NCBI GenBank assembly: GCA_963854835.1 | Contig: OY978525.1 | Location: forward strand, 87,683,171 to 87,747,170 | Origin: Megamerina dolium | Lineage: Eukaryota > Arthropoda > Insecta > Diptera > Megamerinidae | DNA: 64,000 nt | Reading direction: 5' to 3' | Shown here: piece by piece, positions 11,765-22,200 of the stretch | How positions within the stretch are numbered: the first letter of the stretch is position 1 | Layout: each line of letters begins with the position of its first letter | Notes under the pieces: generated by a model | Seen by the model: the letters and a program-made list of their open reading frames with translations, nothing else | Databases searched by the model: none | Told to the model about the DNA's origin: nothing | Program-made: the position numbers and the translations under genes

Positions 11765-12420
11765 ATGCGGATTAACTGCAGTTAATGTCCGAGTTAATTC
11801 GAATTAACTCGGTAATCCGGAATTAGGCTGCCGTCTGTCTAGGCTATAACTTGGCATATATTTTATTACCGATAACTCCTTCAGAGAACTATCCACTAAT
11901 TAATTCTCTATTTTTAGTAAATATGTATTCCAGCAAATAGCAAATTAAATGAGTGACAAAAAATATAGTATATATTGTAAACGAAAAAAGGGTGAAACAA
12001 ATTCTGCTTACAAAATTTAATCCAAACTGAACTTGAAAATTGTCTATTGTGAATTTTTCTCCATCCATTTTACATAATATTAGATGTGTTCGCTAACAAA
12101 AAACTTTCAACAATTGTTAACAGTTTTCAACATGAAAAGTGTTGGCGAACAAATAAATCCAACTTACTAAATTACGAACTGTGAATGTCAATTTACAAGT
12201 TTCTGATAGTTTTCAGTTCACGTACTTCTTGTAGATTTTCTCATATCGAGAGTGATAGATGACAGAAATTGATAGTGATAGTAATGTAAGTGGACAGACC
12301 TAATAAAGCAGCAATCAGCCGTTTAGTTAATCCGCAATACTGCCGTCTGTCAGGTTATTATTTTATTCGGATTAAGTGCGTCGGTAATCCGGAATTAGGC
12401 TGCCGTCTGTCTAGGCTATT
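11765..12420. repeat. Palindromic MITE-like repeats with 38-bp direct repeat
   Basis: Two perfect palindromes lie side by side: attaactgcagttaat at 11771-11786 and gagttaattcgaattaactc at 11791-11810. Directly after them a 38-bp stretch (11810-11847) recurs without change at 12382-12419. A third, degenerate version (taatccgc...ctgccgtctgtcaggttat) sits at 12332-12362. There is no coding capacity. These are probably the ends of one or more small non-autonomous elements. Confidence 0.6.
12087..12151. repeat. Short inverted-repeat element
   Basis: This 65-bp unit starts with tgttcgctaaca and ends with tgttggcgaaca, which are inverted copies with one or two mismatches. The centre (caattgttaacagttttcaa) is itself partly palindromic. 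It could fold into a hairpin, as a solo MITE remnant would. Confidence 0.5.
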
Positions 12421-15400
12421 AGAGCTCCTCTGAATGAATGAAGACGAGTGATTACCCACTCATTTCCTAATCGAGAATAAATAATAAATATTCCGTTAAT
12501 GTTTGGGGCATGAATTAATATTGAGATATGTAAACCACATAAAATACTTAGATCTCATGATTACTAACTCACAATACCTCACGGTCAATTTATTTTTGTA
12601 TCTATTTAAATTTCAGTTGCTTTGTAATACATAGTAATAAATGGAAATGTTTAATCAGGCATGTTGGACTCTTAGAATACAAAAAAAAAAAACCAGGCCA
12701 TGTTTTAGATATAACAAAAACATTTATTGTATGTATTTAATGAGCAAACGTGCACTAATTGGGCATTTTGCAGATGTAGTCCTATAATTTTTCGTAATAT
12801 TCGACAAGCTAAAATCGGTGAGTAACCAAAAGTCTGAATCATTACGAAAGTTTTGGGCATTGGCAACAAATTAAGGGCGATGATCGATACACGTTCCATG
12901 AATTTATCGATACTTCTTTGAATTGTTTAATCGGTTCCACGATGATTCCAAACGAGTTAAAATGAAAGTGGAATAATTGTAAGCTTTTTTAAATTGCTTA
13001 CCAAGCGCACTTTAGTCAAATACTAGCTAAAGGAGAACACAATGATCAAATAGCAAACTTCGATTCACTTGAAATGACGCTGTCAAATTTCGGACATAGC
13101 TATTGGAAGCCCCTTTATAAGAATCTGTGCGTTATAGTAACTTGTGTTTGTTTTTATTTTATTTGGCGCTACTTGAATTAATCTTAACTGTATGTAGCGA
13201 GGCAACTTCTTTGAATGAAACTTATCGTTCCCTCGAGTGTGTATAGAATTTGTCGACTTAGTGTAAGATGTACTATACATATATCGTATACACTCGCATA
13301 TGCATTTTAAAGCGCATTTGTTTCTTAGTAACAATTACATATTGTACTTATTCCATTCCCATTTCTACCATTCAATCTGTACATATTATACCATATGTTA
13401 CATATGTATATGACTAGGTAAAGTACATATATGCATTTTCAATATATGTTGGCATGTGCTTGTGGGGCTGTTGGTAAATTAGATATATGTTTATATATAT
13501 AATGGCAATTTGTTGCACACCATTCGATGTTGTATTGTATGCATTCTTTTATATTATTCTTGTTATCCTGTTGATGTTTCCAAATGAAGTGCATATATAC
13601 TCAAATTTAACACACTTCTGGTTGGGGTCATACATGCATATATACTCAAATATCGGTGTACTGTACGTACATGATTTTGCATTTATTTTGAAAATTTTAA
13701 TTAAAAAGAAAAATAGTAAAAAATCTACGTCTCCAATGAGTGATTATTTAAGGTTAAAATTGTGGGGTCCATTTACTGAAAGCAATTTACAATGATCAAG
13801 TATCATTGTAAGGCATATATATAAAGAACTACATACTATAGTGAGTATGTTGGTGAAGAGCTAAGGAGTAAGTTGTGTAATAAAGTGCATTACATTTATA
13901 TACGCACAAGCATGTACAATAAAGGATTACTTATTTACAGATATATGGAATGTTTTTGTGGTGCATTAGCAAGAAAGGGTGAAATTCCAATTTTCTGCTT
14001 GTACAACGATACAACATTAATTAGAGAGAGAGAGTAAAGAAAAAAAAAAATACAACAAAGCCATTGTGCTGGAAAGAGGTACAATATATCAATCATTGGA
14101 GAAAATGATTAAAATGAATGATTCAATGATTTATTCATTATTTTGCAAAACCAGAATTATGTTTCAAATCAAAAGAGTTTCGAAGTCGTCTTTTTAATGC
14201 CTCCTTTTAACATTTTTTGGATGGGTGCTCTTTATTAAGTAAATAATTAAATTGGATTAAAGTATTTTGCATGTTTTCTACTATCAATTTACATCTTTTT
14301 GTAGACTTGTTAAAAAACACAGCATTTCATATTAAAGTCAATAAGAAAAGTATCAGTCGTATTGTGTGTTTTACAAATGAATAAAATATTAATTGCCAAA
14401 ATGAAATCAGTGTTGTTTATAAGAAGGTCGTCTGATATATTTAGGGAAGATTGCGAGTTTTATAACATAAGATTTAGCCTTTCTATGGCCTTAATATGCA
14501 TAAATATATTTAAGCTGTTTTTGGAGTACAGAATAACCGTAGCTCATATGTAAGAAAAGGCCCTTGGATCGATAAAAATCGTTGTTAATATTGCCAGTCC
14601 ACTGTCGATATTTTGCGAGATGAGACGTCCAATCGCATGCAACGACTGCGAAAATTGTAAATTGTTTATTCCCTTAAAATAGTCACGTAGATGATTTAGT
14701 GATATTAACGTCTATTAAGATTTTTTTTTTGTATAATTTTTTGTATTCATAATCTATACTGACAAATTTTGAATTTAAAACATATACTACGAGTTTCTAA
14801 TGAGCACTGTGAAACCAAAAGTTGATCTGATTTGATTTAAAAAATTTGGTTTGCAATCAAATTTAATTTATTTCTTTCTTCTTCAAGCATATACAAATGT
14901 ACTTGTATAGATTAACAGTGAAGATGAACTAAGTTGTGATAAAGAAAATAATTGATCCAAGACTCTTAAGCTATAGAAAAAGGATAATAATGCGCATACT
15001 TAATTATAAATTCAATAGCGAAAACAATGCGAAGAACAATGATTTGTACATGTACGAGTACCTAAATACTAGCGTATTTTAGACAAAAAAAAATCTATAT
15101 ATATACAAAGGATAAACAAATGAACCAATCCATTCATCTTTCAAAATTTCATCAAAACTTCAATAGTAAAAGGATCAATTCGAAATTGTATGAGACAACA
15201 AAGTTGTGCTGCACAAATAAAATAAAGCACTGTACAGAAAGGCACCACTAGCGAGCAGTGGAAAATAAATCGAAAAAAACAAAAAAAAAAAACCTTAAAA
15301 ATTTACCATATTTCCGAAAAAGGGTCAATATTTTGTATTATGGTCTGTGAATTTTTTAAAGCCTCTTTCATTTTATGGGGTTACACGAATTAATGTTACG

Positions 15401-15724
15401 TGAATCAAGTCGGAACACTTTTGAAACTAATTCGACATTATCCTAAAATTTTTGCATTATTGGGTGTATATATCTATATTTAGCATTAAAGTAATATACC
15501 CCAGGAAGCACATTCTCCAACATGTCAACACATTAAACAATTTTCGACAATATTGTTTTAAAAATAGTGTGAACACTCACTAAAAAATCAACGTTTGTCA
15601 AAATGTTTGTTAAATTGAAAATATCGACAAATTAGTTTTAATCCACAGTAATATAGGTTAAAAGCGTCGGTTTTATACAATATATTATATATTATTCCTT
15701 AATCATCGATCCGTCGTATGAAAG
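12421..15724. other. AT-rich non-coding spacer
   Basis: No convincing gene is present. The short open frames here (12899-12705, 13334-13083, 13487-13795 and 14362-14553) have AT-driven composition and no recognisable domain. A (GA)n patch lies at 14021-14037, and tandem atatgcatatata-type simple sequence lies at 13390-13500. Confidence 0.5.
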
Positions 15725-16350
15725 GAAGGTTGGGCTTTCCTCTTCGTCACACATGTGTTTTTCCATGTACTTGACATGACAGCGCCTGCACAGTAACTGG
15801 ATTTTAAAGCTTTTGATTGTGCCTTAGTAGGTCTAAAGTTCTTGCGTATGACCTTTAAATCGAAAAGCAACTTTTAACCTGAGGTGGATAGTGTTCAGGC
15901 ATGCGAGCTATAGCAACTTGGAAAGTGTGGGTTTCGTTTTTGTTGAGACGGCTCTATTTCTCGGCCTCGGCCTCGGCCTCGGGACTCTTTGTGGTTGGCA
16001 TAATGTGAAAATCAGAACTGTGGTGAATTCATTAGGTCTGAAACCATACTGATAAAGTCCAATTAGGTTGTTGAGCAGAGGATTCTATATTTTATATAGC
16101 ACGAAGCATAAGATCTTACATGCGATATTGAAAAGGATTATACTATTTTTAGTGGCATAAATTGTGAGCTCTCCTCAGTAGCCTCTAGCAGACAATAGAT
16201 ACTAGTTTGTACCTCTTCCTATGTGGTCTTGCCCGATCCATCACATTGAAGAGCTAGGATGTCAACCTTGCATACATCAACTTGTAGGATGGTGGCACCT
16301 TCCTTCTAGGGGTTCGAATATTCCAGGTGCAAATCAGTCAATCTATATCT
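15725..16350 (-). mobile_element. Heavily decayed, internally deleted RTE copy
   Basis: Blocks collinear with the RTE element at 57-60 kb occur in the same order but with large gaps. ccatgtacttgacatgacagcgcctgc matches the region at 57250. gtaggtctaaagttcttgcgtatgacctt matches 57380. aggtctgaaaccatactgataaagtcc matches 58230. aacttgtaggatggtggcaccttcctt...attccaggtgcaaatc matches 59745-59805, near the start of the endonuclease ORF. The fragment therefore samples both ends of the element through several internal deletions. No frame is open. Confidence 0.75.
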
Positions 16351-17822
16351 GTCTTTTTGCTACATGCTCCTTCATAGAAGAGCATTCGAATTATGTAATT
16401 AGATTATATTGACGTTTTCAGAAAATTAAATATTTTTTCAAATTTTGCTGAATATTGTAGGGATTCACGTCCATTCCGGATTTCGGAGATTAGTCATGAT
16501 TTGTCAAAATAGGGGTATTTTGTGAAGTGTTTTTAGGAATCTCTTATATCTCATATTTCGATGGCTTAGGGGACTTATTTAGGTCGAAAAGTTCGTAGAG
16601 TTTGACGGGGCTAGAACAAACTCATACTACTTGTCTTCCTATATATAACTAAAAGAAGATACCCCTAATGTTGTTTTTATACAAGCATCGCCTAAAACTC
16701 TGCTAGAGAACAAAAAAAAAAGAAAAAAGGAGAAAAATGTATATACAGTGAGCACTTTGAAGTAATTTAATTTAAAATTCAAATTTAAATTGTTTGACAG
16801 TATTTACGCTTGAAATGGCGCAAATAGCAAAACCACAAGCAATATAATGTAAATATGTACGTACCATATGTACAGACGATTACATACGATTATAAACAAA
16901 GCAGCTACGTGAATGTGTATACTGTGAGTGAATTAATGTATGATGAAGATGGAAAAAGAGTAGCAATTTTTATTACTCATATTGTCATTTGTAAAAATTC
17001 TGTCTCATATGCTTGAGTAAATATATACATTCATATGTATATATATCGTATATCTCTATGCATAAACTGCATTCCAGAGAAAAACTTCTAGTCCAATAAG
17101 TCTCAAGTGTGCTCAAGGCATTCTTAGCTTTTTGTGACTTTAATGCGAGGGGAATGTTAGGTATATTTACAGAAATCATCAACATACCTAATAACATGGG
17201 AAAGGACAAAAAAACAAATTTAATCAGTCAACAATAGGAATTGTTTGACACACAGATTTCTCTTCTATATCGAATTCTCAGTTTCAACAATATCATTTTT
17301 ACCTACTGGGGCTTATAGCACATAATCATATATATAGATACTCGTATGCATACATTCTCAGCACTAATAAAATCGCTGCATGTATATAGAAATGGTCATA
17401 AACATACGTATTCACATGTACCATAACCACTTGAAATGATTACGACAACGGAAATAGAAATATATTCGTTGCTATTGTTGTTGATGCTACTATGTGCTGT
17501 ATTACGTATACACACGTACATAAACTGGTGCTATCTGTATGTATTTGCTTTATATTGCATAATTGTTTTAAGTATCATGGCTATCACTACACAAGTGTAT
17601 TAACACAGATGTATGTATATGTGAGTTTTGCCTAAAGTGTGCTTACTGCGCATAGCTTGTTTTGCAGAAATAATATACAGGCATTTGTTTGTGTAAAGCA
17701 GCTATTTTAAACGCTATGCTATACTAATGTCCTAAGGCTGGAAGTATATACGTAGCTTTACACGTCGGTTGGTGTAAAGGAATGTCAAAAAGAAATATAA
17801 TAATAATGGAATTAATAGACAG
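16351..17822. other. AT-rich non-coding spacer
   Basis: Nothing coding is recognised. The stretch is rich in catatgta-type sequence typical of fly intergenic DNA. Confidence 0.5.
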
Positions 17823-18180
17823 TAAGGCAACTTTCAGTGGTTAGTGTGTTCGCCTTCTGATGTGTAGATCGTGGTTCAATCCCCGGCTGATGTATAACAA
17901 ATTTAATATCGATAAGATTTTTCTTTCGAATGGTACCCACCTGTCGGCAAGCAAATGGCAATTCTTCCGACAGTAACAACTTGCCAAGAAAAAGCTTCTA
18001 AAAGAACTCTGTGACAAAGCTCAGAAAAAGTGATGTCACAAGTGTTCTGCCGTTCGGAACCGGTTAAAATAAGTAGGTCCCTTCTAATACTGTCCAAATT
18101 TAAGACGCACAACAGTAATGGAATAGAAGCTCGGCCAATGAGCCCTTTGGGGCTTTAAGTGACACATATTTATTTTTTTT
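17823..18180 (+). mobile_element. tRNA-derived SINE, near full length
   Basis: The tRNA-like head (cagtggttagtgtgttcgcc...gtggttcaatccccggctga) is followed by the family body (cgataagatttttctttcgaatggtacccacctg; tgacaaagctcagaaaaagtg) and the tail ggctttaagtgacacatatttatttt. The first ~12 bases of the head differ from other copies. A minus-strand open frame through the body (18112-17903) recurs in every copy, so it belongs to the SINE and not to a gene. Confidence 0.85.
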
Positions 18181-18890
18181 TATTTTTTTAAGGCAACTTT
18201 TCAATTTCTCATACGTGAGAAACTCCTCTGTTAAGTCCACATACAGAAATTGATAGTACTGATGTTTATTTTACTGATAATCTCACGATGGCATTCGAAT
18301 ACGAAGAAAAATTGTGAAAACATAGCGAAATGTAAAATAAAAGTTGCTCAAAGCATCAATGAATCTCTTAATTAAGCAACCTTCAATTATGGATATTCAT
18401 ACTTTTCGGACCCAGGACCCAGTAAAAGACTTACAACTGCAATTTATTTGTGATATAAAAATATAATATATCCACATTAAAACCGCATTTTAATGCCGAA
18501 TACAATTAGTCTGGTGTTAGTAACTTCACACTAAATGTGCGAAACTGATTGGTACTGAAGGACCATGAATATCCTGATATCAAGAGAAGAAGAAAGTCCG
18601 ACATTCTGAACATTTAAAAAGTCAAATGTCTTCGCCAACATCGCATAATTCTGCAACTACGTCTGGTAAGCAAGCATTGTCACTGTGCGAGTCATCTATA
18701 TTATAATCTTCAAATGTTACGGTTGGATCATGTCTATTGCACGCCATTCAACTTCTCCCACACCACGTGACTGATCTTTTCAGTTTGTATTAACAGGATA
18801 ATATAGTTAAGAAAATAAGGATAATCATTTAAAAAACACTCTACTACTTTGACCATTGATTCATAGCATATTAAAAATTTTGTATATATT
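18181..18890. other. Spacer downstream of the serpin gene
   Basis: No gene is recognised. The stretch is AT-rich. Confidence 0.45.
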
Positions 18891-18902
18891 TTTATTTTTA
18901 TT
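18891..18902 (-). terminator. Candidate polyadenylation signals
   Basis: The plus strand reads tttatt twice in a row (18891-18896 and 18897-18902), which is AATAAA on the minus strand. They lie about 330 bases after the serpin stop codon. The spacing is reasonable for a fly 3' UTR, but AATAAA is common in AT-rich DNA. Confidence 0.35.
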
Positions 18903-19225
18903 AAATACAAATTTCTTAACATTAACATTTTATGTAAATAAAATAAAAGTTGACATGCTGCACATCAATCCTGAATCACACTGCATTTAATAGACAAAAA
19001 TTAGCTAGAGATACGTGATTAAGGCACAGCAATAAATAAGCTTAAATACTAATTTAATTAAATTAAATTAAAGATTTGCGTTTAGAAAAATGCTATCAAC
19101 ATTTCTATATGCTTTTATCTAAATACCTCACTATCCGATTTGCTTCTTTTTAGGAAATTAAATTAAATTAGTATTACAATCAATTTTATAGTAAGCCTTT
19201 TTATGCAGATGCCGCCTATTCGGTT

Positions 19226-22200
19226 TCATGGCAATAATCTTGGATTGAAACGTCCCATAAATAAGATCATACCAGTCGGATTGTGGCGTACAAAATACAG
19301 GAATGGCTTGTCGAAACGTAATCGTGGTGCGTCCGGTACACGAGCTTGTCGTGGTCGCAGCGATAGCGGCATCTCCAGATATTTAGGATCCAAGAGATCA
19401 TCATAGAAGCCGCGTCCCATTACAGGGTCTTGTACCAATGAACCGAAATCGATGATAGCCTCCGATGAATCATATGTATCCGCATCATCATCAGGGTCCG
19501 CCGATTCGACGTCCTTATTTCGTTTGCGCAAGGGCGGTGCCGGGTACATTTCGACATGATGATGATCAGATATTTTCTCTTCGCCACAAGTGCTGAATGT
19601 ATTGATTTGTATCATATCGGAAATGTAAATGTCACGATTGTGTGAACCTGTAAGACCCCCCAAATCAGCATGATCCGATTTGAAAAGTCCCTCAAGACCC
19701 ATCTTTTGCAGCCCCAGTGATGCATTAACGAAAGATCGGTGCGAGAAACGTGGCAATTGGACTTCCATACCAGGACGATCCATTAGCGAAGTTAGAATAT
19801 TACTCCAAGCATTTTCTTTGAATGATTTCTCAACGAATTCCTTCTCAAAGCGATCCAGATTATCAGTTGGGGAGATTGTGCTCTGATGCCCAGGCATAAT
19901 ATATATGGTGCTGACAGTGTCGTGTACATCACCGAAGGCAACAATTGTGGCATCCAGCTTAGGTTCGTAGCCAATGGTGAAACCACTCTTATACAAGACA
20001 GCCGGTATTGGCACCAGACGTCTCTGTCGCACTGATGGATGCACCTGGAAGAACATCTCTCCATCACGGTCGTTCGTTGAGCCTCGTCTGCAATCGGTTT
20101 GGAAGAGGTTTGCGGAAATTGTCGCCAACGGGCCGTTGACCCAAACACTATTCGTGCGTAAATATTCCAACACTTTACCCATTGTGTGTCGTTTCACAAG
20201 CAAGTTGGTACGTCGCCGGATGACATCGTTCACCACATTGAAATTTACCTCCTCAATATGGCCGGCGTAGAACTGTTGCGACCGTTGCTTGAAGAATTGC
20301 AAAATTTTTCCATTGGCGCGATCGCTAAAGATTTCTCGTACAAATGCTGTTGTTGCGATATCACTATCAGTGGCTTTCTCCACCGATTCGGTAACATTTT
20401 TAAAGACGAAATGCGGATTGAATGTCACCATATCATCCAGCTTGAGTACTTCATTCATTTCACCCGATGTGCTGCCACGTGCGCCCAGAAATATCATCGA
20501 CAACATTGAGGTGAGAGCGAACGGTGACAGAACCAAACTTCTAGCAGAGCTTATCTTCTCCGAGGTAATCGATTTCCAATAGCTGAAAGCCAGTTCGTTG
20601 CAAAGGCGTGAAAATTGAAGCCAATCCTCTTCTAGACCGACAGTCGATGCCTCCAAGCCCATCGAATATATTGGACTCGGTTCTAATTTCAGGGGTGGCC
20701 GTGTGGCTTGCGTTGATGTTGCCATTAGATTGTTTAATGCCGGGGGGCGTTGCATGGGACGCTGTTGTATCGTATTCATTTTTGAAGGTTCGGCGAGATT
20801 GTTTTGGTTGTTTCCGAAACTTGGCTGCTTGAAATATGATACAGGTTTTAGTGTGTTCAAACGTTTGGTTGTTGTCTGTGTTGGTTTTGGAGTCGTACTT
20901 GTTGTCGTTGAACTAGTACTTGGCTCATGATATTGATCTTCGTCATCTTCTTCGTCAGCCTGTTCTGTTGTAAATGTAACCGTAGTCTCTGTGGTATTTA
21001 TAATAAGCTCAGGATATTCTTTGTGATCGCCCGATGGCGCGGCTTCAGCAGATGCTATGGTTGTAGAAACCTCTGCACTGGTGGCAGGTTTTTCCGTTTG
21101 TTTGGGTTTCTGTGTGAATTCGCCTAACATTACATATGAATCTTCAGCAGTTTCTTTGATCCCATCATCTACTTTCAGTGTTGATGACGTTATGTGTTCT
21201 GTTGTATATTGTTCGCCTGATTGCGAATGTTGTACACTTTCAGCGGAAGTCTTCAATTTTATATCTCCTAATCCGAAAATACCCGTATATTGTGGCTGTA
21301 ACTGGGCGGAGTTTGTAATGCTATCTTGAGCTGTGAGTGGTTCCATTTCGTCAGCATGTTGTACTTCTTCAGTGGTTTCAACTGATGACATTTTCGTTGA
21401 GCTCTCAATGTCTGAAGATGTTTCAATTACTTGACTTTCTTGTGTCAATATATTTGTTTCAGATGCAGCAATTTCATCACTGTGATCTTGTTTCTTCTCA
21501 TCCGAAGAATTCGAAATCGGGCTGAGAGGAATAGCCTCTGTGCTGTTCGGTTCGGTCTCTGATATGACTTCTGCGGTTTCGATAGATTTCTCTGAAGTTT
21601 CGTTTTCTAACGTTGAGCGGATTGTCGTTTCATCGGCTATATTTTCAGGAAAATGTGGTTTCAGAGTTGTAACTTTTTCTTGGCCTTCTTCTTCTAACTC
21701 ATTCATTACACCATCCATTGGTGGAATATTAGTTGTGACCTCAGCTACCACATTAACGCTATTTTCAGTACCTGCGGATTTTATCTCGTCCAAAGATGTA
21801 CTTTGTATTGGAGAGGAGTGCTGAGGAGACTTCAGGAAGGAGGTATTAAAGTGAGCAAAATTTGTCAGCCGATTAGATGTATCTTCGTGAGTTGAATCAT
21901 ATGAAGTGTCGTCGGTAATTTGTTGTATGACATCCGACATTAGATAGTCTAATTCAGATTTTGTTTCCAAACCGCCATGGATATTAGTGCCGCCAACCAA
22001 TGTTGAAGCCACTGTTGCAGCTTGAGTCTGGAATTCGGACATTGTTATATGCTCGGTTGGTTGAATAATATCCATATTTAGGAGTGGCTTCAAGTCAGTG
22101 ACTTGTGGTGGAATTTCGGTTCCATCCTCGTTGGTGGGTATAACATATTCAACTCTCTGTGTAACCGGAAGCCTTAAGAATGATTGAGTTGTACCACCGC

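Noticed and set aside
17903..18112. Conserved small protein (also at 36360-36166 and 51818-52012)
   Set aside because: The same frame occurs in each SINE copy. Conservation reflects the repeat, not selection on a protein.
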